DNA of 30,376 nucleotides, taken from positions 1 through 30,376 of IMG/VR virus record IMGVR_UViG_3300028558_000083; one strand, given 5' to 3'. The notes beneath the pieces are model-generated. The model was given only the letters and a program-made list of their open reading frames with translations. It did not search any database and had not been told where the DNA came from. The translations under genes and the position numbers were made by a program. The first letter of the stretch is position 1, and every line of letters starts with the position of its first letter. The DNA comes from a virus. Positions 22,475 through 28,756 of this stretch are shown one piece after another.

Positions 22475-23091
22475 CACTTCGTCTCGTCCTTGACCGGCTC
22501 GTCCGTCTCCACAAGAGCAGCCAGAGCAGCGCCATTAGCGTCGAGGTATTCTGCGATGGGCTGCTCGCCCCGTGCCGCTGCTATGGCGGTGGCGTGATGG
22601 TCTTCTGTCTGCATGAGCGCGTAATCCCATGCATCAACCGGACTGTGCCCATCATCAAAGCCGTGCGCATCTACAGGTGATCCGCAGCAGCACGTCCCGA
22701 TATTGTCGGTGTGCTGGCACAAGTCCATGAATGCCAGCAGCGCCTCCCGCGCAACGGCGATGTCGGCTTCAATCTTTTCTGCTTTTCCCACCCTAACAAC
22801 CATTGCTGACCACAGTTCAGTCGCTTCGCTCATGGCTCTTTCAACACCATGTTCTTTTCTGTATTGCCCACCATCTCCGAGCAACAGGTCGAGAATATTT
22901 GCAAGATGTACTTCGGCCCTCTCGGCGCGATCAAACACGGCGGCAACAGCAGCCCTAAGTCCCCGGTCTTCCGCCTCCAACTCCGCAATGCGCTCGGCCT
23001 GGGCTTTGATAACATCTGATGCCTCGCCACACATCGGATTGCTATAAGAATATTCGCGGAGCCGCTCTGCTAAAATGATATAATCGATCAT
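22474..23091 (-). CDS. Coiled-coil hypothetical protein (205 aa)
   Basis: The ATG overlaps the upstream stop by four bases. Residues 25-120 are helical with coiled-coil character (AERIAELEAEDRGLRAAVAA). A middle CCCGSPVDAHGFDDGHSPVD segment with Cys, His and Asp could bind metal and resembles a motif of Ead/Ea22-like early phage proteins. The C-terminus is Ala/Glu-rich. Function is not known. Confidence 0.7.
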   Translation of the reverse strand: MIDYIILAERLREYSYSNPMCGEASDVIKAQAERIAELEAEDRGLRAAVAAVFDRAERAEVHLANILDLLLGDGGQYRKEHGVERAMSEATELWSAMVVRVGKAEKIEADIAVAREALLAFMDLCQHTDNIGTCCCGSPVDAHGFDDGHSPVDAWDYALMQTEDHHATAIAAARGEQPIAEYLDANGAALAALVETDEPVKDETK

Positions 23092-23294
23092 TTCCCATCC
23101 CCCCTATCCATCACCACATCCCGCTCCCGATCCATCAACGCAATCATCATCTCAGCCGCATGAAACATGACGCTATCGCCATATTCCTCGGCCTCAGTTC
23201 CGATCATACCATGGTCGATTGCGGCACGAACGGCGCTTTCACGGATGCCGATGAGCGATAGTCCAAGGATACGGTCAGGCATTTTCTCCCCCAT
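23088..23294 (-). CDS. Small hypothetical protein (68 aa)
   Basis: Start at 23294 is chosen for the AAGGTGA site ten bases upstream. An ATG at 23282 (GGGGGAG very close) is a realistic alternative, and one at 23303 is unlikely. It is helical with PDRILGLSLIGIRESAVRAA and a Met-rich HAAEMMIALMDRERD stretch. It overlaps both neighbours. No family recognised. Confidence 0.6.
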   Translation of the reverse strand: MGEKMPDRILGLSLIGIRESAVRAAIDHGMIGTEAEEYGDSVMFHAAEMMIALMDRERDVVMDRGDGK

Positions 23295-23403
23295 GAGTTT
23301 CAATCACCTTCCGAGCAAGTTCACGCTGGCTTTCGGTGCTGTTCGGGTTGTTAATGATGACACGGGCTTCGGACAGAAGCTTTTCGATCCATTGTGCGAA
23401 CAT
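23275..23403 (-). CDS. Small hypothetical protein (42 aa)
   Basis: MFAQWIEKLLSEARVIINNP, then STESQRELARKVIETHGGENA. TGGAG lies eight bases before the ATG. It overlaps the next gene's start region. It is amphipathic helical and soluble. Spacing and the ribosome site support it; function unknown. Confidence 0.6.
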   Translation of the reverse strand: MFAQWIEKLLSEARVIINNPNSTESQRELARKVIETHGGENA

Positions 23404-23442
23404 GATGATACTCCATAATCTCATGAAAGCGTGGCATCACAG

Positions 23443-23703
23443 CTACGCATGTTCGCCACGCAAAAGTCCTAAATCGTCGTGGCAGGCTCCGCCATCGCCT
23501 CCGTCAAAGCGTCCGTCGAGACTGGCGACAATTAGGTATCCTCCGTTCCCGTCGTCATACCGGAGGTCGCCGGAATTTCCACCGAAGATGATCATGCCCA
23601 TGGCGTTGGCATCGCGCGCGGCGCGGGAAATACGGCGGGAGATGGATTCCACCTTCTTGGGGTCCAAGCCGGCGGCCTCACACTCGTTCACATTGGCGTA
23701 CAT
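23443..23703 (-). CDS. Conserved-looking small phage protein (86 aa)
   Basis: The ATG at 23703 is five bases after GGGG; the ATG at 23706 is too close to it. MYANVNECEAAGLDPKKVES, then RRISRAARDANAMGMIIFGG and a Gly/Asp-rich C-terminus (SLDGRFDGGDGG). This pattern of a short helical half and a glycine-rich beta half is familiar from alphaproteobacterial phages. Function unknown. Confidence 0.7.
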   Translation of the reverse strand: MYANVNECEAAGLDPKKVESISRRISRAARDANAMGMIIFGGNSGDLRYDDGNGGYLIVASLDGRFDGGDGGACHDDLGLLRGEHA

Positions 23704-23729
23704 CATTACCCCATTGTTGGCGGAAAGCT

Positions 23730-23879
23730 TCAGTTATCGCTCACAATGCGCGTCTTAACAGCGCGAAAATTCTCGACATACTTCTTGTGAAGCGACCACT
23801 CGAAGCGATCTTCCGAGGCGCACCATTCTTCGAAGCTCATGCCCGATCTGGGCGGGTTGGTGCCGTAAGTGTAGTGCAT
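23730..23879 (-). CDS. Small hypothetical protein (49 aa)
   Basis: MHYTYGTNPPRSGMSFEEWC followed by ASEDRFEWSLHKKYVENFRA. The start shares a base with the preceding stop (TAATG) and AAGGATG lies about nine bases upstream. Aromatic and charged, soluble. No family recognised. Confidence 0.6.
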   Translation of the reverse strand: MHYTYGTNPPRSGMSFEEWCASEDRFEWSLHKKYVENFRAVKTRIVSDN

Positions 23880-24019
23880 TATTCCGCATCCTTCTTTTCG
23901 GCGTCACGCTGGGCGGCGCGCAGAAGACGACACTTCTCGTCAAGTTCGCGCACCAGTTCACGCGGGATTGCGCCGTCATACATGCGCTCAAGAGCGTCCA
24001 TTTCCTCAAAGTAGCTCAT
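23879..24019 (-). CDS. First gene of the minus-strand early operon (46 aa)
   Basis: The ATG at 24019 follows GGAGG by six bases. The frame beyond it to 24085 lies in the control region and lacks a ribosome site. MSYFEEMDALERMYDGAIPR, then ELVRELDEKCRLLRAAQRDA, an acidic and basic helix pair. It opens the long minus-strand transcript next to the divergent control region. Confidence 0.65.
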   Translation of the reverse strand: MSYFEEMDALERMYDGAIPRELVRELDEKCRLLRAAQRDAEKKDAE

Positions 24020-24085
24020 TTTGTCCTCCGTCAATCGCGTTGTGCTTGAGGAAATGATGCCCGCACATGGCCCATCCCGCAACAC

Positions 24086-24116
24086 ATTTTTTCATGGTTT
24101 GTGATAATTTTTTCAT
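24086..24116. promoter_or_regulatory. 10-bp direct repeat, operator candidate
   Basis: ATTTTTTCAT occurs at 24086-24095 and again at 24107-24116. The start-to-start distance is 21 bp, two helical turns, so both copies face the same side of the DNA. They flank an extended -10 box in the only real gap between the two divergent operons. Confidence 0.55.
24100..24108 (+). promoter_or_regulatory. Extended -10 promoter for the plus-strand early operon
   Basis: TG-T-GATAAT (TG at 24100-24101, GATAAT 24103-24108) is a good extended -10. No convincing -35 is seen. The gene at 24174 would have a leader of about 60 bases. It lies between and overlaps the direct-repeat copies, so a bound protein would block it. 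Confidence 0.45.
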
Positions 24117-24173
24117 TGCCAATGGGGCGGGTGGGGGGATAGGGTTTTGCTGCATTTCAACAGGAGGATTGCA

Positions 24174-24629
24174 TTGTCCAGCGAACAACAACGACAGGCG
24201 CGAGAGGGTCGAGAAATCGTCTTTGAAGCCCTCAAGCAAGCCGCATATGACCGCCAGCCGTGCCCGCGCTATGACCAACTCGGCGATATGATCGGACGCG
24301 GAGACAAGTCAGGCATGAACCATGTGCGGGTACTTCATAAGGAAGGCCGCATCATTATCCACCAGATGGCATATTATCGTATCGTCGTCGAAGTTGATGG
24401 ACGATTGAGCCGCGCATCTATTTTGCGACGAGAGGCAGAAATTAATTCATCATTCTATGACGACTGTGATATTGTTGTGGATGAGAGAAAGAGTTTCGGC
24501 GCTTTCCTTGCGAAGTTCAATTTGCGTGGATTGCGCTTCGAAGACAGCCCGGCGGCATGTCGCCCCGAAGTGAAATGGAATAGGCGACCGGAGCCGCGTC
24601 ATTCTTCCGGCGTTGCACAATACGGTTAA
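24174..24629 (+). CDS. Phage regulator with winged-helix-like domain (151 aa)
   Basis: The TTG at 24174 is chosen because GGAGG lies six bases upstream; there is no ATG before a helix-rich start. REIVFEALKQAAYDRQPCPR then YDQLGDMIGRGDKSGMNHVR and VLHKEGRIIIHQMAYYRIVV match the helix-turn-helix plus beta wing of LexA-like N-terminal domains seen in phage proteins. The C-terminal half has no catalytic Ser-Lys pair. As the first gene beside the divergent repeats it may bind them. Confidence 0.6.
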   Translation: MSSEQQRQAREGREIVFEALKQAAYDRQPCPRYDQLGDMIGRGDKSGMNHVRVLHKEGRIIIHQMAYYRIVVEVDGRLSRASILRREAEINSSFYDDCDIVVDERKSFGAFLAKFNLRGLRFEDSPAACRPEVKWNRRPEPRHSSGVAQYG

Positions 24630-24637
24630 GGTGGAAA

Positions 24638-24934
24638 ATGGACCCCAGGACAAAAGAACGACTTATTTCGAAGGCCCGGCCTGATATCGCACCGTATTTG
24701 GTGGCGGTGCAGGATCGTGAGCTTGTGGAAAGCCATACCGTCTGGCAAAAGCGGTGGTTGACGGTAAAGAGTGGGTGGTACACCACGGCCCGCGATGATT
24801 ACGACGCCGGTATCGTTGATCTCGTGCAACAGCGCATCGGTGATTGCGAATATCTGCTTTATGCCATTCCGAGGAAGGAAAAGGCGGAAATTTTCGACAT
24901 TTTCAAGCTTGGATATGTAGAGGAGACTAAGTGA
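24638..24934 (+). CDS. Hypothetical early protein (98 aa)
   Basis: AAGGTGG lies a few bases before the ATG. MDPRTKERLISKARPDIAPY, then a Trp-rich middle (WQKRWLTVKSGWYTTARDDY) and a helical end. No motif is recognised. The stop shares one base with the next start (TGATG). Confidence 0.65.
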   Translation: MDPRTKERLISKARPDIAPYLVAVQDRELVESHTVWQKRWLTVKSGWYTTARDDYDAGIVDLVQQRIGDCEYLLYAIPRKEKAEIFDIFKLGYVEETK

Positions 24935-25155
24935 TGAGTGATTTTAAGATCGAGAAGGGAATTCCGGTAAAGGTAGCCGGTAGTTCTTCAAAATATCCAT
25001 TTAAGGACATGGATATTGGGGATAGTTTTATTATAAAGAATATTTCCAGTAGGGCGACGCTTTCCTCTTCAATCAGGTCTTTTTCTCTGAAAACCGGAAA
25101 GACTTTTATCACTAGGCGAGATGGTGATGGGATTAGGGTTTGGCGTATTTCTTAA
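24934..25155 (+). CDS. Small early protein (73 aa)
   Basis: Start at 24934 (TGATG overlap); a GTG one codon earlier is possible. MSDFKIEKGIPVKVAGSSSK, YPFKDMDIGDSFII, and an ending GDGIRVWRIS. This layout (KGIPxP...YPFxxMxxGDSF...VWRI) is seen in many small phage proteins of the DUF7303 kind. It is a single beta-rich domain; its role is unknown. Confidence 0.7.
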   Translation: MSDFKIEKGIPVKVAGSSSKYPFKDMDIGDSFIIKNISSRATLSSSIRSFSLKTGKTFITRRDGDGIRVWRIS

Positions 25156-25167
25156 GGAGAAGCTACA

Positions 25168-25431
25168 ATGTCGGAAATTGGTCATAACTCACAAATCGGC
25201 GGTATTGCCGCTGATGCGCTGCGGCAGTTCGTGAGCAGGATTGAAAACCTTGAAGCTGAAAAAAAGGCTTTGGGCGCCGACCTGAAGGATGTCTACGCGC
25301 AAGTCAAGTCTCAGGGTTTCGAAACAAAGATTGTGCGCAAAATCGTGGCGTTGCGAAAAATGGACCGGCAAGACCGCGAGGAGCAGGAACAGATTATGGA
25401 ACTCTACCTTGCCGCACTCGGTGAAGCATGA
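25168..25431 (+). CDS. GapR-like DNA-binding protein (DUF2312)
   Basis: 87 aa. GGIAADALRQFVSRIENLEA, then KKALGADLKDVYAQVKSQGF, KIVRKIVALRKMDR and EEQEQIMELYLAALG match DUF2312 along its whole length. In Caulobacter GapR encircles overtwisted, A+T-rich DNA ahead of forks and helps topoisomerases. The family is typical of Alphaproteobacteria and their phages. AGGAG is eight bases upstream. A phage copy may steer host topology during phage replication or transcription, which is inference. Confidence 0.88.
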   Translation: MSEIGHNSQIGGIAADALRQFVSRIENLEAEKKALGADLKDVYAQVKSQGFETKIVRKIVALRKMDRQDREEQEQIMELYLAALGEA

Positions 25432-25709
25432 TCGCCTCTTTGCGCGCCGTCTACATGCATAAGGACCTGATGAAAGTCCTGTGCGATGCCACGCGGGCCA
25501 TGAAGGAGAAGGATGGCAAGAAGGGTGATGCGTGGTTTGCGGAACGGCTCAACACCAGCCGGGAGACGTTCAATCGGTATCTCAACGGCAATGGCAACCC
25601 CGATGCGCCGTTTCTGTGCCGGTGGGCAGTTTTGGTTGGGGTGAATGTGAGGGCTGAAAACGTCACAAATGATCCGGGACCGGAACCTGTTGAACTGGCC
25701 GCAGAATGA
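25428..25709 (+). CDS. Small early protein with HTH-like segment (93 aa)
   Basis: ATGA overlap with the GapR-like stop. DLMKVLCDATRAMKEKDGKK then AWFAERLNTSRETFNRYLNG resembles a helix-turn-helix (WFAERLNTSRETFNRYL). PFLCRWAVLVGVNV follows. It may be a DNA-binding regulator; no closer family recognised. The stop overlaps the RusA start. Confidence 0.6.
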   Translation: MIASLRAVYMHKDLMKVLCDATRAMKEKDGKKGDAWFAERLNTSRETFNRYLNGNGNPDAPFLCRWAVLVGVNVRAENVTNDPGPEPVELAAE

Positions 25710-26146
25710 TGGTGGGTTCCGTCAGAATCGTCATTCCCGGCGAGCCAGTTGCTAAAGGCCGCCCCAGGTTTGGGGCTGGCCTGAGGCCATACACACCGGC
25801 CAAGACGCGACAAGCGGAAGGCATCGCGTCTAGCGCGGCGCGGGTGGCAATGGCTGGGCGTGATGTGTTCGCCGGTCCTATCCGAGTTCACATCCTGGCG
25901 GTGTTCCCTGTGGCGAAGTCATGGCCTAAATCGAGGCGTGAAGACGCCTTAAACGGCAAAATTCATGTGACGAAAAAGCCGGACATTGATAATGTGGCAA
26001 AGCTTGTAACCGATGCCATGAACGGTATCGTCTGGATTGATGACAGCCAGATTGTCGAGTTGGAAGCCGCAAAGGTTTATGGCGAAAATCCTCGGACGAT
26101 TGTATCTGTCAACCCGGTTGACGTTCTTCGATATGGAAGGGAATAG
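25706..26146 (+). CDS. rusA: RusA-family Holliday junction resolvase
   Basis: 146 aa. It starts [20 protein letters not shown], the usual RusA N-terminus, and has [20 protein letters not shown] then IDDSQIV. The acidic residues at 93, 95 and 112/113 match the D70, D72 and D91 metal-binding set of E. coli RusA, and a basic KK precedes them. It cleaves four-way junctions in phage DNA recombination and replication. It lies just before SSB. A second ATG one codon on could be used. Confidence 0.9.
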   Translation: MMVGSVRIVIPGEPVAKGRPRFGAGLRPYTPAKTRQAEGIASSAARVAMAGRDVFAGPIRVHILAVFPVAKSWPKSRREDALNGKIHVTKKPDIDNVAKLVTDAMNGIVWIDDSQIVELEAAKVYGENPRTIVSVNPVDVLRYGRE

Positions 26147-26148
26147 AG

Positions 26149-26601
26149 ATGGCTGGAAGCGTAAATAAGGTAATTCTAATCGGAAATCTTGGGCGTGATC
26201 CCGAGGTTCGCGCCGCTCAGAATGGAGACAAGATTGTTAACCTGAGCATTGCGACTTCTGAGACATGGAGGGACAAAAACAGCGGCGAACGCAAGGAAAA
26301 GACCGAGTGGCATCGGGTGGTTATTTTCAACCCGAACCTTGCCGACGTGGCAGAACGATATCTTAAGAAGGGATCGACGGTCCATGTCGAGGGGGCGCTA
26401 CAAACGCGACGATGGACCGATCAATCCGGCCAGGAAAAGTATTCCACCGAGATTGTCATCGGGAAGTTCAAAGGTGAGTTGACGCTTCTTGGTGGGGGAG
26501 TTTCTGGCGATAGCTCCAACCGTGATAGCGGAGCATCTTCTGGCGGTAGCTCATGGTCCCCGCCTGCCGACGATTTTGACGATCAACCCATCCCGTTTTG
26601 A
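26149..26601 (+). CDS. ssb: Single-stranded DNA-binding protein
   Basis: 150 aa. OB fold at residues 1-112: [61 protein letters not shown] Gly/Ser-rich linker follows, then the acidic tip DFDDQPIPF that recruits partner proteins. Full-length bacterial-type SSB. It coats single-stranded phage DNA and probably serves both the Sak4-like ATPase and replication. Confidence 0.95.
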   Translation: MAGSVNKVILIGNLGRDPEVRAAQNGDKIVNLSIATSETWRDKNSGERKEKTEWHRVVIFNPNLADVAERYLKKGSTVHVEGALQTRRWTDQSGQEKYSTEIVIGKFKGELTLLGGGVSGDSSNRDSGASSGGSSWSPPADDFDDQPIPF

Positions 26602-26611
26602 GTGACATAAA

Positions 26612-26953
26612 ATGCACATCGCAACCCGACAGGAAACCATCAACGGCCAGTCTGTGACAGTGAAAGTCCTCCCGCCCGGAATCGCGGCGGGGGGATGGAC
26701 TCCGGGACTGATGATTAAAAATGGCGTGGCTTTTAATGAGCCGGAACCGTCATTCCGCGACCATGGCAAGATGGCGCTATCGGCCATCAATGCCATCCGA
26801 GCAAAGGACATCCGCGAACGCTATCCGCAAATCCTTAAGCTTCATAAGGAAGGCATCAGCCGGGCGGAAATCCGGCTGCGGCTCAAGGTTGGCAAAGACA
26901 CAATCCGCCGCGCCATCGAGTGGGGCAAGGAAAATACGAGGTGGGAAAAATGA
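26612..26953 (+). CDS. HTH-containing hypothetical protein (113 aa)
   Basis: The first 50 residues are beta-rich (TINGQSVTVKVLPPGIAAGG). The second half has a clear helix-turn-helix: YPQILKLHKEGISRAEIRLR then LKVGKDTIRRAIEWG, as in resolvase-type or transposase-type HTHs. No catalytic domain is attached. It may regulate early genes. Weak ribosome site; stop overlaps the next start (ATGA). Confidence 0.65.
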   Translation: MHIATRQETINGQSVTVKVLPPGIAAGGWTPGLMIKNGVAFNEPEPSFRDHGKMALSAINAIRAKDIRERYPQILKLHKEGISRAEIRLRLKVGKDTIRRAIEWGKENTRWEK

Positions 26954-27156
26954 CCGAGGTCACATTTAAGGCTCCTACGAACCATCGGAGTAGTCAGTCT
27001 TGCGGCACATGCAAGAATTGGTCATGGGGATATGAGGGAGAAGGGAATTGTTTGAAATTCCCCTCTTATGTATCTGTGCCGGGCGGTGGTCCGAAAGAAA
27101 TATATCAAGCAGAAAACAGCACAATGCTTTGTGACGACTGGGAACTGACTAAATGA
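26950..27156 (+). CDS. Small CxxC protein, probable zinc binding (68 aa)
   Basis: The ATG at 26950 overlaps the previous stop by four bases; the longer frame from 26920 lies within that gene. SCGTCKNWSWGYEGEGNCLK and a C-terminal LCDDWE give four cysteines in the order CxxC...C...C, a zinc- or iron-sulphur-ribbon spacing that recurs in small phage proteins. Role unknown. Confidence 0.7.
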   Translation: MTEVTFKAPTNHRSSQSCGTCKNWSWGYEGEGNCLKFPSYVSVPGGGPKEIYQAENSTMLCDDWELTK

Positions 27157-27338
27157 CCGCCGCAATCTACCGTGAACGCGCCCGCCAGTGCATCGATCAT
27201 GCTGATAGGCACGACGCGCACGCAATGGATACAAGCCGGGGAATGTCGGAACGTCACCGCGAGGTGGCGCTTTCCTATCGAAAAACGGCAGAAGCATTAA
27301 CCAAACTTTCCATCACAATCGGGGACGATTTAGGATGA
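27153..27338 (+). CDS. Small helical hypothetical protein (61 aa)
   Basis: ATGA overlaps at both ends tie it to its neighbours. MTAAIYRERARQCIDHADRH, then SERHREVALSYRKTAEALTK, basic helices rich in His and Arg. It may bind nucleic acid, but no motif is recognised. Confidence 0.65.
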   Translation: MTAAIYRERARQCIDHADRHDAHAMDTSRGMSERHREVALSYRKTAEALTKLSITIGDDLG

Positions 27339-27454
27339 CACTCGGCGCTATGATTGGCATGATGTGGTTGTCGTTGGTCGTCATTATCCCGCTGGCGTGT
27401 TGGATGCTGAGGAAGGCGACTGATGATATTTGTCGAGATGATGGAGGGGATTGA
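27335..27454 (+). CDS. Single-helix membrane micro-protein (39 aa)
   Basis: MTLGAMIGMMWLSLVVIIPL, then ACWMLRK and an acidic tail. It overlaps the preceding stop by four bases (ATGA) and the methyltransferase start by one (TGATG). TAGGA lies only just before the ATG, so it may depend on coupling. It is a plus-strand counterpart of the membrane micro-genes of the minus-strand operon. Confidence 0.6.
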   Translation: MTLGAMIGMMWLSLVVIIPLACWMLRKATDDICRDDGGD

Positions 27455-28206
27455 TGCGCGTCGAGACAATTGGCGGCTGCACTTTGTATCTTGGTGATTG
27501 CTTGGAAATTATGAAATCGATAGATACCGTCGACCACATCATCAGCGATCCTCCGTATGAAGACGAATTGCATAAGGCAGTTGGTCGAATCCGTCGCAAT
27601 GATGGGAGGGAGATGGTTGACGATCTCGGATTTTCTGGAATCAACTCCCGTCGCGCAGACGTCTCTCTCGCGTGCGTAAAAATATCTAGTGGATGGACAA
27701 TCCTTTTTACGCTTGCTGAGGGAGTAAGGGCTTGGCGTGATGATTTGCAGGCTGCGGGGGCTAAATGGGATACGACGCTTGCATGGATAAAGCCCGATGC
27801 CTCTCCACGGTTTAACGGACAAGGAGCCGCCCGTGGTTTTGAATGCGCCATAACTTGCTGGTGCGGTACAGGATACCGTCGTTGGAATGGAGGAGGAAAG
27901 CGTGGGGTCTATACCCACTGCGTTAACTCGAATCGGCAGGGAGAGCATCCAACAGAAAAGCCTGTTCCATTAATGTGTGAAATTGTATCTGATTTTACAC
28001 AAGATGGAGAAACTATTTGCGATCCATTTATGGGCTCTGGGACAACTGGAGTTGCGTGCGTAAAACTTGGAAGACGATTTATTGGCATTGAGATGGAAGA
28101 GAGATTTTTTGATCTGTCCTGCCGACGCATTGAAGCTGCGCACAGACAGGCGGATCTATTTGTCCCGGCACTTAAGAAAAAAGACGCACAGGCATCTCTT
28201 CTGTGA
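27454..28206 (+). CDS. Orphan DNA adenine-type methyltransferase, beta class
   Basis: 250 aa. Motif IV DPPY is at 32-35 near the N-terminus and the AdoMet motif I DPFMGSGTTG is at about 190-199, after HPTEKPVPL (about 165). That order, catalytic motif first, defines the beta class (as in CcrM or MboII-type enzymes). D-P-P-Y suggests N6-adenine, though N4-cytosine cannot be excluded. No restriction enzyme gene is nearby, so it probably shields phage DNA from host restriction or mimics host methylation. The target sequence cannot be read. The ATG at 27454 is preferred over the TTG before it. Confidence 0.9.
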   Translation: MRVETIGGCTLYLGDCLEIMKSIDTVDHIISDPPYEDELHKAVGRIRRNDGREMVDDLGFSGINSRRADVSLACVKISSGWTILFTLAEGVRAWRDDLQAAGAKWDTTLAWIKPDASPRFNGQGAARGFECAITCWCGTGYRRWNGGGKRGVYTHCVNSNRQGEHPTEKPVPLMCEIVSDFTQDGETICDPFMGSGTTGVACVKLGRRFIGIEMEERFFDLSCRRIEAAHRQADLFVPALKKKDAQASLL

Positions 28207-28370
28207 CCCCCGCCGCCCAAAAAGCCTGGATCGCATGGCACGCTGAATGGCACGACTGCATCAGACGCGGGAAATGGTTTGATGCTGCCGCACGTCCTAT
28301 TTCGGACGATGAGGTTGACGCGCTGATGAAGGCGTGGCGTGACAGGAGATGCCTACCACCCCATCAATGA
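28203..28370 (+). CDS. Small Trp-rich protein (55 aa, GTG start)
   Basis: GTGA overlaps the methyltransferase stop. MTPAAQKAWIAWHAEWHDCI, RRGKWFDAAARPISDDEVDA, then LMKAWRDRRC. No Shine-Dalgarno is visible, so translation would be coupled. Its frame is well filled with codons typical of the neighbours. Ends at a hairpin before a new promoter. Confidence 0.55.
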   Translation: MTPAAQKAWIAWHAEWHDCIRRGKWFDAAARPISDDEVDALMKAWRDRRCLPPHQ

Positions 28371-28374
28371 TGGG
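28360..28374 (+). terminator. Small hairpin ending the first early operon
   Basis: CCCATC-aat-GATGGG is a perfect 6-bp stem overlapping the stop of the 55-aa gene. No direct T run follows, so termination may be partial. Confidence 0.3.
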
Positions 28375-28380
28375 CATTGC

Positions 28381-28409
28381 TTGCGTATAGTTTTATTTTG
28401 GGCTATAAA
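28381..28409 (+). promoter_or_regulatory. Sigma70-like promoter for the replication block
   Basis: TTGCGT (28381-28386), a 17-bp A+T-rich spacer and TATAAA (28404-28409). It is the best promoter match seen in the window and lies in a 104-bp gap before the DnaA-like gene, giving a leader of about 60 bases. Confidence 0.6.
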
Positions 28410-28417
28410 TGTCGATA

Positions 28418-28442
28418 GGCGCACCGCTGTAACGGATACGCC
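28418..28442 (+). promoter_or_regulatory. Imperfect dyad in the leader of the DnaA-like gene
   Basis: GGCG-ca-CCG...CGG-ata-CGCC forms an imperfect stem starting about nine bases after the -10 box. It could be an operator at the transcription start or a leader hairpin. Confidence 0.35.
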
Positions 28443-28474
28443 CATCTTAACAATATGCATGGAGATGCTGCATA

Positions 28475-28753
28475 ATGTCTAATCGAGACGCTAACGAAGA
28501 CTTCGAAGCCGATCAATGCGGAAATGGCTGTTCCGCAGATCAACCACGTCTTGCCCACATTCTCCGCGATGTTGCCGAGGAATTTGGGGCGACCATTGAA
28601 CAGCTTCGGGGTCCTCAGCGCCGGTTTGTCCCAGCGCGCAAAGAATTCTGCCGACGAGCATGGGAATTTGGACGATGGTCTAGCGCCCAGATCGGACGGG
28701 CTATCAACAAGGATCATTCTGTAGTCCTGCGCCACGTCAAGAGAGAGGCGTAA
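28475..28753 (+). CDS. DnaA domain IV-like DNA-binding protein (92 aa)
   Basis: RDVAEEFGATIEQLRGPQRR then FVPARKEFCRRAW and IGRAINKDHSVVLRHVKR correspond to the DnaA C-terminal domain that binds DnaA boxes, including the DHS signature core. The ATPase domain is absent: the first 30 residues (Cys/Asp-rich) are unrelated. It may bind DnaA-box-like sites at a phage origin, or compete with host DnaA. GGAG lies ten bases before the ATG. First gene after the new promoter. Confidence 0.8.
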   Translation: MSNRDANEDFEADQCGNGCSADQPRLAHILRDVAEEFGATIEQLRGPQRRFVPARKEFCRRAWEFGRWSSAQIGRAINKDHSVVLRHVKREA

Positions 28754-28756
28754 ATT

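Noticed and set aside
24006-24113. Possible 35-aa minus-strand peptide (MKKLSQTMKKC...) in the divergent control region
   Set aside because: No ribosome site, overlaps the first operon gene, and its MKK repeats simply reflect the direct DNA repeat.
27313-27948. 211-aa minus-strand ORF opposite the methyltransferase
   Set aside because: Shadow of a gene with DPPY and AdoMet motifs in the right order.
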